64,000 nucleotides of DNA from Mesorhizobium sp. B1-1-8 (GTDB taxonomy: Bacteria > Pseudomonadota > Alphaproteobacteria > Rhizobiales > Rhizobiaceae): assembly GCF_006442795.2 (NCBI RefSeq), contig NZ_CP083956.1, positions 3,387,501 to 3,451,500 on the forward strand, read 5' to 3'. The notes beneath the pieces are model-generated. The model saw nothing but the letters and a program-made list of their open reading frames with translations. It had not been told where the DNA came from and made no database searches. Below, in pieces: positions 11,678 through 20,302 of this stretch; positions within the stretch are counted from its first letter, which is position 1, and the number at the start of each line of letters is the position of its first letter. A program made the position numbers and the translations under genes.

Positions 11678-11917
11678 TCAGGTAAGCGTCACACTATAGT
11701 TCTCAATCACCGTGTTTGCCAGCAGCTTGTCGCACATGGCCTTGAGATCGGCCTCTGCCTTGGCTTTATCAGTCGAAGCAAGCTCGATATCGAACACCTT
11801 GCCCTGGCGCACCTGGCCGACGCCGTCGAAGCCCAGCCCCGACAGCGCATGCTCGATCGCCTTACCTTGCGGGTCGAGCACGCCGTTCTTGAGCGTCACT
11901 GTGATGCGGGCTTTCAT
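11678..11917 (-). CDS. purS: Phosphoribosylformylglycinamidine synthase subunit PurS
   Basis: The 79-residue PurS subunit bridges PurL and PurQ in the FGAM synthase complex. The protein shows the family pattern: an initial strand MKARITVTLKNGVLDPQG, the GLGFDGVGQVRQGK segment and the C-terminal LLANTVIENY. It is 61 bp downstream of purC on the same strand, with a stable hairpin in the gap. Confidence 0.95.
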   Translation of the reverse strand: MKARITVTLKNGVLDPQGKAIEHALSGLGFDGVGQVRQGKVFDIELASTDKAKAEADLKAMCDKLLANTVIENYSVTLT

Positions 11918-11947
11918 CGATACTCCTGGTTGATCAGTCGTGGCGGC

Positions 11948-11976
11948 AGCGGACCTGCCGTTGCCGGCAGGCCGCT
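11948..11976 (-). terminator. Hairpin in the purC-purS gap
   Basis: AGCGG and CCTGCCG (11948-11960, one bulged A) pair with CGGCAGG and CCGCT (65-76) over a TTGC loop. It has no T-tract on the minus strand, so it is more likely a partial terminator or RNA-stability element within the pur operon than a full stop. Confidence 0.4.
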
Positions 11977-11978
11977 AA

Positions 11979-12773
11979 TCAGTGCTTCAAGCCCTTGGGC
12001 GACTCGGAGGAAGCGACGAGCACCGGGCCCGTCGGGCGCGGCGGCTCGTTCTCGTTCATGATGCCGAGGCGGCGGGCGACTTCCTGATAGGCCTCGACCA
12101 GGCCGCCCATGTCGCGGCGGAAACGGTCCTTGTCGAGCTTGTCCTGGGTCGCGACATCCCACAGCCGGCAGGAATCGGGCGAGATCTCGTCGGCGACGAC
12201 GATGCGCATCATGTCGCCCTCGAACAGGCGGCCGCACTCGATCTTGAAATCGACGAGCTGGATGCCGACGCCCATGAACAGGCCGGAGAGGAAATCGTTG
12301 ACGCGAATGGCGAGCGCCATGACGTCGTCGATTTCCTGCGGGCTCGCCCAGCCGAAGGCGGTGATGTGCTCTTCCGACACCATCGGATCGTCGAGCGCAT
12401 CGGCCTTGTAGTAGAATTCGATGATCGAGCGCGGCAGCACCGTGCCTTCCTCGATGCCGAGGCGCTTGGACAGCGAACCGGCGGCGACGTTGCGCACGAC
12501 GACCTCGAGCGGGATGATCTCGACTTCCTTGATCAGCTGCTCGCGCATGTTGAGCCGACGGATGAAATGGGTCGGGATGCCCATGCGGTTCAAATGGTTG
12601 AAGATGTGCTCGGAAATGCGGTTGTTGAGCACGCCCTTGCCATCGACAACTTCATGTTTCTTCTTGTTGAAAGCGGTGGCGTCGTCCTTGAAGAACTGGA
12701 TCAAAGTTCCCGGCTCAGGGCCCTCATAGAGGATCTTGGCCTTGCCTTCATAAATGCGGCGGCGATTTTTCAT
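11979..12773 (-). CDS. purC: Phosphoribosylaminoimidazole-succinocarboxamide synthase
   Basis: SAICAR synthetase joins CAIR with aspartate using ATP in purine synthesis. The 264-residue protein has the N-terminal [15 protein letters not shown], the signature [14 protein letters not shown] and the [10 protein letters not shown] motif. It begins the purC-purS-orf-purQ block and is divergent from the DUF1476 gene across 287 bp. That gap contains no further ORF I can support. Confidence 0.97.
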   Translation of the reverse strand: MKNRRRIYEGKAKILYEGPEPGTLIQFFKDDATAFNKKKHEVVDGKGVLNNRISEHIFNHLNRMGIPTHFIRRLNMREQLIKEVEIIPLEVVVRNVAAGSLSKRLGIEEGTVLPRSIIEFYYKADALDDPMVSEEHITAFGWASPQEIDDVMALAIRVNDFLSGLFMGVGIQLVDFKIECGRLFEGDMMRIVVADEISPDSCRLWDVATQDKLDKDRFRRDMGGLVEAYQEVARRLGIMNENEPPRPTGPVLVASSESPKGLKH

Positions 12774-13060
12774 CTGATTTTTTCTCTGGATTTGCGGGCA
12801 GGCGGCAAGCGACCAGTTCCTGTCCGTCTGCCTAAATTAGTTGTGGCGACGGGGGCGTTCAATGCCGGTGTTATCGCAATCGCAATGTTTGCTCAATCGG
12901 CAAATCCTCCGAATCAACCGCTTTCGGGGCCGAAATGCCGCAGCGCAGCAGCGATCACGCACGATCAAGCGTATTGACCAGGTCGCGACCTTTTGGTTTG
13001 TGCTTGGCCACCACACATATTCATCGCTCTATCGAATCGGATTTTGACCGGAGGGACGTC

Positions 13061-13381
13061 ATGAGCAGCATGAAAGACCGCGAAGAGGGTTTTGAGCGCA
13101 AATTCGTCTTTGACGAGGAACTGCGCTTCAAGGCCGCGGCGCGCCGCAACCGGGAGCTCGGCCTGTGGGCTGCTGAAAAGCTCGGCAAGTCCGGGGCCGA
13201 TGCCGATGCTTATGCCAAAGAGGTGGTCGTTTCGGACATCGAGGAAGCCGGCGACCACGATGTCTTTCGCAAGATCCGCAAGGATTTCGATGCTGCCGGC
13301 GTCAACCAGTCGGACCATCAGATCCGCCGCACCATGGACGAATTGATGGCGCAGGCAATCGAGGAGATCAAGAACAGCTGA
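13061..13381 (+). CDS. DUF1476 protein, ATPase inhibitor subunit zeta
   Basis: The 106-residue helical protein starts with MKDREEGFERKFVFDEEL and contains RRNRELGLWAAEKLG, both typical of DUF1476, the zeta subunit that inhibits the F1 ATPase of alphaproteobacteria by inserting its N-terminal helix. The ATG at 13061 has a strong GGAGGGA site. It is transcribed divergently from purC. A strong intrinsic terminator follows at 13519, beyond a pair of palindromic repeats. Confidence 0.93.
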   Translation: MSSMKDREEGFERKFVFDEELRFKAAARRNRELGLWAAEKLGKSGADADAYAKEVVVSDIEEAGDHDVFRKIRKDFDAAGVNQSDHQIRRTMDELMAQAIEEIKNS

Positions 13382-13391
13382 GGCTGTGTGG

Positions 13392-13442
13392 GCATGATAT
13401 TCGCCTGAAAACCGCTGCACACTTTTCGGCATCATGCGCTAT
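13392..13442. repeat. Palindromic intergenic repeat, copy 2a
   Basis: A roughly 48-bp element with ends GCATGAT and ATCATGC as inverted repeats and the core GAAAACCGCTGCACACTTTT between them. It is the reverse complement type of copy 1 at 2679. Confidence 0.65.
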
Positions 13443-13448
13443 CTTTTT

Positions 13449-13501
13449 TGTTTCTACGCAATTCCGGACGGAAAACCGTTACACACTTTTCCTGGAATTG
13501 C
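13449..13501. repeat. Palindromic intergenic repeat, copy 2b
   Basis: A second element placed directly after copy 2a in the same orientation. Its ends are GCAATTCC and GGAATTGC, different from those of copy 2a, but the core GAAAACCGTTACACACTTTT is nearly identical. The changed but still complementary ends argue that the paired structure, not the base sequence, is kept. Confidence 0.65.
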
Positions 13502-13518
13502 TCTGACTGGACCAATCG

Positions 13519-13546
13519 ACCGCCCGGCTCAGCCGGGCGGTTTTTC
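13519..13546 (+). terminator. Intrinsic terminator after the DUF1476 gene
   Basis: ACCGCCCGGC (13519-13528) pairs perfectly with GCCGGGCGGT (13532-13541) and is followed by TTTTTC. It ends the DUF1476 transcript before the aldolase gene. Confidence 0.85.
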
Positions 13547-13603
13547 TTTGCCTTTGCCGCTGTTTCCGGCTGAAACTGGGCGTCCTTAACAAGGAAAGTT
13601 CCA

Positions 13604-14377
13604 ATGTCGCTGAAATCCCGCCTGGCCGCCGATGAAATACTGTTCACCGCCTGGTCGGGGGTGCCGGATGCGCTGACGGTGGAAATCATGGCCAAGCAGG
13701 GTTTTGACGCAGTCACGCTCGACATGCAGCATGGCGGCCATCACGAGGACAGCGTGCTGCGCGGCCTTGTGCCGGTGCTTGCCGCCAACAAGCCGGCGCT
13801 GGTGCGCATTCCTGTCGGTCGCTTCGACATGGCAAGCCGCGCGCTCGATTTCGGCGCCGAGGCCGTGATCGCGCCGATGGTGAATTCGGTCGCGGACGCC
13901 AGGCAGTTCGCCGCCGCGACGAAATATCCGCCGCTGGGCGAGCGCTCCTGGGGCCCTACCTATGCCTTTCCGCGCCACGGCAAGGGCGACCATGCCGAAT
14001 GGCTGCGCGACGCGAACCAGCGCACGATGGCTTTTGCGATGGTCGAGACACGGGCGGCGTTCGAGGCGCTGGATGGCATCCTCGAAACACCCGGCATCGA
14101 CGGCATCTTCGTCGGCCCGTCGGATTTCTCGATCGCCTGGTCGAACGGCGCCACCGTCAACTCGACACTGGAAAGCATGATGGAAACCGTGGCTTCGATC
14201 GCCGAGCGGACGCGCAAGGCCGGCAAGCACGCGGCAATCTATGTCATCGAACCGGCCATTGCCGGCCGCGTGGTGTCGATGGGCTACCGGCTGCTCGCCA
14301 TGGGCTCGGACCACACGTTGATTTCGCTCGGCGCAAAGACGCTTTTGAAGAGCATGCGGGATTCGATCGGCTCCTGA
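13604..14377 (+). CDS. HpcH/HpaI family class II aldolase
   Basis: The 257-residue protein belongs to the metal-dependent HpcH/HpaI aldolases, which cleave or form 2-keto-3-deoxy acids by retro-aldol chemistry with pyruvate. Family marks are LDMQHGGH (catalytic His), VRIPVGR, the metal-binding Glu in MVETRAAFEAL and the GPSDFS motif near residue 169. Candidate substrates include 2-keto-3-deoxyrhamnonate or 4-hydroxy-2-oxo acids; sequence alone does not decide. It stands alone after a terminator. Confidence 0.88.
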   Translation: MSLKSRLAADEILFTAWSGVPDALTVEIMAKQGFDAVTLDMQHGGHHEDSVLRGLVPVLAANKPALVRIPVGRFDMASRALDFGAEAVIAPMVNSVADARQFAAATKYPPLGERSWGPTYAFPRHGKGDHAEWLRDANQRTMAFAMVETRAAFEALDGILETPGIDGIFVGPSDFSIAWSNGATVNSTLESMMETVASIAERTRKAGKHAAIYVIEPAIAGRVVSMGYRLLAMGSDHTLISLGAKTLLKSMRDSIGS

Positions 14378-14406
14378 GCAAGCCCGCACCTACTTGATTT
14401 TGCACG

Positions 14407-14428
14407 TGATCCTGGAATTCCTGGATCA
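14407..14428. terminator. Palindrome between convergent genes
   Basis: TGATCC and GGATCA flank the core GGAATTCC, giving a 22-bp near-perfect palindrome with one T-T mismatch in each arm. It sits between the aldolase and the convergent hydrolase gene and could act as a terminator in both directions, though it lacks a clear T-tract. Confidence 0.4.
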
Positions 14429-14995
14429 TGACCGGGGCTCAGGGTTCCTCAGTTCGGTCAGGAATTTGGCGAAAGTCATCGAGCCTTCCGGCCACGGGCC
14501 GAAGCCTGAATCGGCATTGAGATGGCCGGCCTCGCCGGCGTCGATGAACAGCGATCCCCAGGCGGAGGCGATGTCCTCGGCAACGTCGAAGGCGCAGAAC
14601 GGATCGTTGCGGCTGGCGATGACGATCGACGGAAAGGGCAGGGGATCGCGCGAATAGGGGCCGAAGGTCATCAGATGTCGCGGCCTGATCTCCGGATTGG
14701 CGACATCCGGCGGCGCGACGAAGAAAGCGCCGGCGACCGGTCTTTGAAATTGCGGGATGGCCTGCACAGCCGCGGCCACGCCAAGCGAGTGCGCGACGAT
14801 CACGACCGGCCGCTCTGCTTCGTTGACCGCCTTGGCGACGTTCGCCGTCCAGTCCTCGCGCACCGGCTTCGACCATTCCGTCTGTTCGACGCGCCGCGCC
14901 GTCGACAGTTTCGACTCCCAACGGGTCTGCCAATGCTCCGGACCGGAATTGGTGTAGCCCGGTACGATAAGAATATCTGTGTCCTTGACCTTCAT
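14426..14995 (-). CDS. RBBP9/YdeN-type alpha/beta hydrolase
   Basis: The 189-residue small serine hydrolase has the nucleophile elbow AHSLG (Ser70), an Asp in ASRNDPF and the His in AGHLNADSG, the standard arrangement of the RBBP9/YdeN family. The N-terminal ILIVPGYTNSGPEHWQ is characteristic. Substrates of bacterial members are unknown but they are carboxylesterase-like. The ATG at 14995 starts the conserved domain. It is divergent from the dioxygenase gene. Confidence 0.88.
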   Translation of the reverse strand: MKVKDTDILIVPGYTNSGPEHWQTRWESKLSTARRVEQTEWSKPVREDWTANVAKAVNEAERPVVIVAHSLGVAAAVQAIPQFQRPVAGAFFVAPPDVANPEIRPRHLMTFGPYSRDPLPFPSIVIASRNDPFCAFDVAEDIASAWGSLFIDAGEAGHLNADSGFGPWPEGSMTFAKFLTELRNPEPRS

Positions 14996-15177
14996 GGCGC
15001 GGATGTAGCGAGCGCTCCGGTTTCGTGCAACTGTGTCGATAGGCGCGACACCATCACATTTGTGAACAACCTGTTCGATTTTTTCCATCTTGTGTGAACG
15101 ATCGTGATCGGCGATCTGAGGCACGAAAAGGAACTTGCATGGGCGGCTTGGTTGGGCCTCGCCTAACGGAGACAGCG

Positions 15178-15990
15178 ATGAGCGAACTGCCCTTTGCCGC
15201 GACCACCCCTGTCAGCGTGTCACGCGTCGGGCTGAAGGCGCGCAACGCAGAAACCCTCGCCGCCTATTACCGCGCCGTGGTCGGGCTGCAGGAATTGAGC
15301 CGAGCCGATGGCGCGATCACGCTCGGCGCCGCCAACCGCCCACTTCTGGTGCTGGAGCCGGATGCCTCGGCCAAGCCCGATGATCCGCGCAGCGCAGGCC
15401 TGTTCCATACGGCGTTCCTGCTGCCATCACGGGCAGATCTCGGCCGTTGGATCAACCATGCCGCCGCCAATCAGATCCGCATCGAGGGCGCGTCCGACCA
15501 TCTGGTCAGCGAGGCGCTTTATCTGACCGACCCCGAGGGCAACGGCATCGAGATCTATGCCGACCGCCGCCCGCAGGACTGGCAATGGAACGGCGATCGT
15601 ATAGCGATGGCGACCGAGCGGCTGAACCTGCCGGCGGTCGTCGCCAGCGTGCCGGCGGGCGATGCCGGCTGGCAAGGTGCGCCGGAGAACAGCATCGTCG
15701 GTCATGTCCATCTGCGCGTCGGCCGGCCGGAAGACGCCGAGGCCTGGTGGCACGATGAGTTCGGCTTCGACACGGTGGCGAAATATGGCGGCCAGGCGGT
15801 GTTCCTGTCGTCCGGCCATTACCACCACCATATCGGGGCCAACGCCTGGCACAGCGCCGGCGCCGGCCGCCGCGATCCTTCTCGCGCGGGGTTGGCCTGG
15901 GTCGAGATGCGCTCGGACAATGTGAAGGAGCAGATGAGCCGCGAAGATCCTTGGGGCACGGTGATCAGGACCGTGCCTGGGAAGGCGTGA
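15178..15990 (+). CDS. VOC family dioxygenase, CatE-like
   Basis: The 270-residue protein consists of two vicinal-oxygen-chelate modules. Likely metal ligands are in FHTAF, in VGHVHLRVG and in the LTDPEGNGIEIY segment typical of catechol 2,3-dioxygenases of the CatE type. These iron or manganese enzymes cleave catechol-type rings. The ATG at 15178 follows GGAGA by 6 bases. No other aromatic-degradation gene is adjacent, so the substrate remains open. Confidence 0.82.
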   Translation: MSELPFAATTPVSVSRVGLKARNAETLAAYYRAVVGLQELSRADGAITLGAANRPLLVLEPDASAKPDDPRSAGLFHTAFLLPSRADLGRWINHAAANQIRIEGASDHLVSEALYLTDPEGNGIEIYADRRPQDWQWNGDRIAMATERLNLPAVVASVPAGDAGWQGAPENSIVGHVHLRVGRPEDAEAWWHDEFGFDTVAKYGGQAVFLSSGHYHHHIGANAWHSAGAGRRDPSRAGLAWVEMRSDNVKEQMSREDPWGTVIRTVPGKA

Positions 15991-16000
15991 TCGATGCGCT

Positions 16001-16217
16001 GGCGTCAAGCTGGAGCACCCCTCATCCGTCTCGGCGCTATCGCGCCGATCCACCTTCTCCCACAAGGGGAGAAGGCAAGGCTGCGCCAGCGACTTTGCGA
16101 TCGCGAACCATGGTGACTAGCCGAAATGTAGGCGCCGAAGTCTCCTTCTCCCCCTGTGGGAGAAGGTGGCTTGTCGCGAAGCGACAAGACGGATGAGGGG
16201 TGTTCCAGCTTGGCGCC
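16001..16217. repeat. 217-bp composite inverted-repeat element
   Basis: The ends GGCGTCAAGCTGGAGCACC and, on the other strand, GGCGCCAAGCTGGAACACC form long terminal inverted repeats of about 60 bp. Each arm carries its own small hairpin, TCGGCGC-TATC-GCGCCGA on the left and TTGTCGC-TTC-GCGACAA on the right, and a CCTTCTCCC/GGGAGAAGG hairpin. The arm hairpins differ in sequence but keep pairing. It encodes nothing and lies between the convergent dioxygenase and purB genes. I infer a non-autonomous mobile or structural repeat; it may also stop transcription in both directions. Confidence 0.7.
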
Positions 16218-16237
16218 AGCGTGTGGCTTGTTCGACC

Positions 16238-17545
16238 TCAAGCTCCCCCAAACACCCGCTTGAAAATCGTTTCGACATGCTTGGTGTGATAACCGAGGTC
16301 GAATTTTTCGCGCAGCTCGGCTTCGGAAAGCGCAGCCGTCACGTCCTTGTCGGCAAGCAGTTCCTCGAGGAAATCGGCGCCTTGTTCCCACACCTTCATG
16401 GCGTTGCGCTGCACCAGACGGTAGGCGTCTTCGCGTGACAGGCCGGCTTGTGTCAGTGCCAGCAGCACGCGCTGCGAATGGATCAGGCCGCGGAACTTGT
16501 TCATGTTCTTCAGCATGTTGTCGGGATAGACGAGCAATTTGTCGATGACCCCGGTGAGGCGCGAGAGCGCGAAATCGAGCGTCACGGTGGCGTCAGGCCC
16601 GATCATGCGCTCGACCGAGGAATGCGAGATGTCGCGCTCGTGCCAGAGGGCCACGTCCTCCATCGCCGGCAGCGCCATGGACCGCACCATGCGGGCAAGG
16701 CCGGTCAGATTTTCGGTCAGCACCGGGTTGCGCTTGTGCGGCATCGCCGACGAGCCTTTTTGCCCCGGCGCAAAATATTCTTCTGCTTCCAGCACCTCGG
16801 TGCGCTGCAGATGGCGGATCTCGACGGCGAGGCGCTCGACCGACGAGGCAATCACGCCGAGCGTGGCGAAGAACATGGCGTGGCGGTCGCGCGGGATGAC
16901 CTGCGTCGACACCGGCTCCGGCTTCAGCCCGAGCTTTGCCGCCACATGTTCTTCGACATAGGGATCGATGTTGGCGAAGGTGCCGACCGCGCCCGAGATG
17001 GCGCAGGTGGCGATGTCTTGCCTTGCATGCACCAGCCGCTCTCGGCAGCGCGAGAACTCGGCATAGGCCTGCGCCAGCTTGACGCCAAACGTGGTCGGCT
17101 CGGCATGGATGCCGTGGCTGCGGCCGATGGTGACGGTGTCCTTGTGCTCGAAAGCGCGGCGCTTAAGCGCCGCCAGCAGCGCGTCGATGTCGGCAAGCAG
17201 GATGTCGCTGGCGCGGCTGAGCTGCACGGCAAGGCAGGTGTCGAGCACGTCCGACGAGGTCATGCCCTGGTGAATGAAGCGGGCGTCCGGTCCGACGAAT
17301 TCGGCGAGATGGGTAAGGAAGGCAATCACGTCGTGCCTGGTGACGCGCTCGATCTCGTCGATCTTGTCGACGTCGAATTTGGCGGTGCTGCCTTTCTCCC
17401 AGATGGTTTTAGCCGCTTCCTTCGGAATGACGCCGAGTTCCGCCAGCGCGTCGCAGGCATGCGCCTCGATCTCGAACCAGATGCGGAACCTGGTTTCGGG
17501 CGACCAGATGGCGACCATTTCCGGCCGGGAATAGCGAGGAATCAT
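16238..17545 (-). CDS. purB: Adenylosuccinate lyase
   Basis: PurB removes fumarate from SAICAR and from adenylosuccinate in purine synthesis. The 435-residue protein carries the fumarase-superfamily signature GSSAMPHKRNP at residues 264-274 (with the flexible catalytic-serine loop), the HQGMTSSDV motif near 92-100 and the GRSHGIHAEPTTFG segment with the catalytic His near 144-147. Length matches the short bacterial form. It is upstream of the purC block on the same strand but separated by five genes. Confidence 0.97.
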   Translation of the reverse strand: MIPRYSRPEMVAIWSPETRFRIWFEIEAHACDALAELGVIPKEAAKTIWEKGSTAKFDVDKIDEIERVTRHDVIAFLTHLAEFVGPDARFIHQGMTSSDVLDTCLAVQLSRASDILLADIDALLAALKRRAFEHKDTVTIGRSHGIHAEPTTFGVKLAQAYAEFSRCRERLVHARQDIATCAISGAVGTFANIDPYVEEHVAAKLGLKPEPVSTQVIPRDRHAMFFATLGVIASSVERLAVEIRHLQRTEVLEAEEYFAPGQKGSSAMPHKRNPVLTENLTGLARMVRSMALPAMEDVALWHERDISHSSVERMIGPDATVTLDFALSRLTGVIDKLLVYPDNMLKNMNKFRGLIHSQRVLLALTQAGLSREDAYRLVQRNAMKVWEQGADFLEELLADKDVTAALSEAELREKFDLGYHTKHVETIFKRVFGGA

Positions 17546-17770
17546 CGGTCAGTCCTGACTCAGGAGAAGCATTGGCCCGCGTCCTAACAGAGGCGGGCGA
17601 AATGCTCAACGCCGCTGCCGCGCGCTCACGCTGTTGGTCGCGCCGTCTCAATCGCGTCATACCTATCACGCCAATGAGAGGTGCCGAGCGATGCATCCAA
17701 TCCGGCGTTCGTTTGTTATTGTCCGTCTCACGTCCGAAAGGACACAGGCCCCATCCAGCGGAGGACCAGC

Positions 17771-18028
17771 ATGAGCACCGACATCAGCAAGATACGCGAA
17801 CATATGGAAGTGACCGGCGCCGACGGCGTCCATATCGGCACCGTCGACAAGGTCGAAGGGGATCGGATCAAGCTGACCAAGGCCGACAGCGGCATGGGCA
17901 CGCATAAGGGGCACCACCACTATGTCCCGCTGAGCCTCGTTGCCGAGATCGACGGCGGCAAAGTCTGGCTGTCGGCGAATTCAGATGTGGCCGTCACCTT
18001 CGAGGAAGAAAAATCCGATCCGACCTGA
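17771..18028 (+). CDS. DUF2171 family small protein
   Basis: The 85-residue protein has a PRC-barrel-like DUF2171 pattern: IREHMEVTGADGVHIGTVD, then a KLTKADSGMGTHKGHHHYVPL segment with a His cluster, and a VWLSANSDVAV strand. Such proteins are often stress-induced in alphaproteobacteria. The ATG at 17771 follows GGAGGACC, a good ribosome-binding site. No GGAAC/CGTT stress-promoter pair was found upstream. Confidence 0.85.
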   Translation: MSTDISKIREHMEVTGADGVHIGTVDKVEGDRIKLTKADSGMGTHKGHHHYVPLSLVAEIDGGKVWLSANSDVAVTFEEEKSDPT

Positions 18029-18038
18029 TCGGGCAAAC

Positions 18039-19055
18039 TCAGCGCGACGACCAGACCGGGAACAGATCGCCATCGGCAGGCGTCGCGGCGTGGACGCCGC
18101 GGCTAATGGCGCGGGCCATGGTTGCGCCGGCGGCGGCGTAAAGATCGATTGCGGCTTCGAAGCTGAGCTCGATGCCGCTTTTGCCGGTCGCCAGCGCAAA
18201 GACCAGATCGCCGTCGGCCGGCGTGTGCGTCGGCCAGATGGCGCGGACAAACCCGTCATGCGCGGCAATCGCCAGCCGCTTGGCAGCAGCCTTGGTGAGC
18301 ATGGCGTCGGTGGCGATGACGGCAATCGTGGTGCCGCCACCCTCCGCCCGGGTTCCGATCGGCGTGCCGCGGAATTTCAGCTCTATTTTTCTGGCGTCTT
18401 CCGGCATCCGATCGGGATAGCCCAGCCCGCCGAATTCGTCGCCGATCTCGAAGGGTGCCGCCCAGAAATGGCGGCTGCGGCCGACTGTCACCGAGCCCAT
18501 CGGGTTGACGGCGGCAAGCGCGCCTATGGTGACGCCGCTGTCGAGCACAGTCGAGGCCGAGCCCAGGCCGCCTTTCAGTCCGCAGGTCAGCGCGCCCGTG
18601 CCGGCGCCGACCGTGCCGAGCGGGAAGTCGATGTCGGCCGCCTGAGCCGCCGCGTAGCCGAGCTCGCGATAGGGCGGGTAGCGGCCCCAGTTCTTGTCGC
18701 CGCCATTGTGCAGGTCGAACAGGATCGCCGCCGGCACGATCGGCACGCGAAAGCCGCCGACCTCGACGCCGATGTTTTTCTCCCGCAGGGTGGCCTGGAC
18801 GCCAGAAGCGGCATCGAGGCCGAAGGCCGAGCCGCCGGAAAGCACCACTGCATGGACGGCCGTGATTGAGTTGTGCGGCTCGAGCAGGTCGGTCTCGCGC
18901 GTGCCCGGCGCGCCGCCCAGCACCTGGAACCCTGCCACCGCCGGCTCTTGGCACAGCACCACCGTGACGCCGGATTTCAGCCTCGCATCGGCGGCATTGC
19001 CGACACTCAAGCCGGCGACGTCGGTGATCAGGTTGCGCGGCCCGGTGCGAAACAT
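18039..19055 (-). CDS. P1 family peptidase (DmpA-type aminopeptidase)
   Basis: The 338-residue protein is a P1-family Ntn hydrolase related to L-aminopeptidase D-Ala-esterase/amidase DmpA. Conserved segments are NLITDVAGLSVGN at the start, VLSGGSAFGLDAA in the middle and GGGTTIAVIATDA near residues 239-251, where self-cleavage should expose Thr242 or Thr243 as nucleophile. The ATG overlaps the stop of the upstream solute-binding gene (TGATG), so the two are coupled. A GTG one codon earlier is also possible. It probably hydrolyses short peptides or amides brought in with that protein. Confidence 0.88.
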   Translation of the reverse strand: MFRTGPRNLITDVAGLSVGNAADARLKSGVTVVLCQEPAVAGFQVLGGAPGTRETDLLEPHNSITAVHAVVLSGGSAFGLDAASGVQATLREKNIGVEVGGFRVPIVPAAILFDLHNGGDKNWGRYPPYRELGYAAAQAADIDFPLGTVGAGTGALTCGLKGGLGSASTVLDSGVTIGALAAVNPMGSVTVGRSRHFWAAPFEIGDEFGGLGYPDRMPEDARKIELKFRGTPIGTRAEGGGTTIAVIATDAMLTKAAAKRLAIAAHDGFVRAIWPTHTPADGDLVFALATGKSGIELSFEAAIDLYAAAGATMARAISRGVHAATPADGDLFPVWSSR

Positions 19056-20125
19056 CACTTCTCCTCCAGCGGCACGAAATGGGTACCGTCGAAACGGAAG
19101 ATGCGGAAGGGGTTCTGGCTGAGGTCGCCCTTGTCGTCGAAACGCACGGGTCCGATCGCGGTGGCAAACTCGTGCCCGGTCAGGAGGTCGGCAACCGGCT
19201 TGCCGGATGTTTCAGACGCAGCCGCCGCCGCATTGGCGATTTCGACGGCCGCGTAGGCAGGCAAGGCATAGCCATCCGGAACGATATTCCTGGCTGCAAA
19301 CGCCTGGACGATTTTGGGATCAGCGACCTCGGCCCATTCCGGTAGCGCGATCATCAATGTGCCCACCGCGTATGGAATGCCGCTGTCCGGCGTGCGCAGA
19401 TTTTCGCCGCCGGCAAAAGTGATGTCGGCATCGAGCCGGGCGGCATCGCGGCCCATGATGGCGACGTCGTCGCCGTCGCCGCCGGCGAACACTTTTGTTG
19501 CGCCGGCTTTCTTCAACCGGGCGACCAGGCCGATCTGGTTATCGAGCTGCGGCCGGAAGGTGTCGACGAAGACCGGCTTCAGCGCCGCCTGCTCGGCCGC
19601 GGCGCGAAAGGTCTCGGCGATCTCGCGGCCATAGATGGTCCCGTCGTCGACGATGGCGAACAATTCGCTCTGCCACAGCCGGGTAAGGATCTTGGCGCCA
19701 GCGTTGCGCTCGTCGTCACCCCTTGGCCCGAGCCGATAGACCGGCCAGCCGGTCTTGGCGCGGCGGTCGGTCAGGCTCTCGGTGCGCACGCCGACCGTGA
19801 TGACCGGGATTTTGGCATCCTTGAGGATCGGCAGCGCCGCTTCGATCGCATCGGTGCACAGGAAGCCGACGACGACATTGACCTTGGCGGCCGCGAGTTC
19901 CCTGGCGGCTGCAGCGCCGCCATCGGCGGTGCATGCATCGTCGACCGCCTTGACAGTGATGCCATTGGCCTGCGCCGCCAGGCTGGCGCCGACCTCGACC
20001 TGATTGCCAAGGATCGCCGACGGACCGGAAAGCGGTGCGGCAACGCCGACCAGCATCTCGGCACGGGCGTTCGCGGCCAGCGACAGCCAGGCAAGCGCGG
20101 CTATTGTCGTCGTGATATGGCGCAT
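19055..20125 (-). CDS. ABC transporter substrate-binding protein, branched-chain amino acid type
   Basis: A 356-residue periplasmic binding protein of the LivJ/type I fold family. The signal peptide spans residues 1-22 with cleavage after ARA, followed by the usual VGVAAPLSGPSAILG. No permease or ATPase gene is adjacent, so it is an orphan receptor or depends on a transporter elsewhere. It is translationally coupled to the P1 peptidase gene, which suggests that its ligand is a peptide or amide rather than a free amino acid; this is inference. Confidence 0.87.
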   Translation of the reverse strand: MRHITTTIAALAWLSLAANARAEMLVGVAAPLSGPSAILGNQVEVGASLAAQANGITVKAVDDACTADGGAAAARELAAAKVNVVVGFLCTDAIEAALPILKDAKIPVITVGVRTESLTDRRAKTGWPVYRLGPRGDDERNAGAKILTRLWQSELFAIVDDGTIYGREIAETFRAAAEQAALKPVFVDTFRPQLDNQIGLVARLKKAGATKVFAGGDGDDVAIMGRDAARLDADITFAGGENLRTPDSGIPYAVGTLMIALPEWAEVADPKIVQAFAARNIVPDGYALPAYAAVEIANAAAAASETSGKPVADLLTGHEFATAIGPVRFDDKGDLSQNPFRIFRFDGTHFVPLEEK

Positions 20126-20302
20126 TCTGGCGAAGAGGTCCTCCGTACCGGAGTTACGATCCGGCACTATCCCAGCAAAGACCTAAAGGCTGGCTAATCC
20201 CGGCGCAACACGCGAATTTCAGGATTGCAGTCAAGCACTTCGCTTGTGGCGTGCAATATGCCGCCATATATAACGGGCTGGTTTCGACAGGTGGATCACC
20301 GG

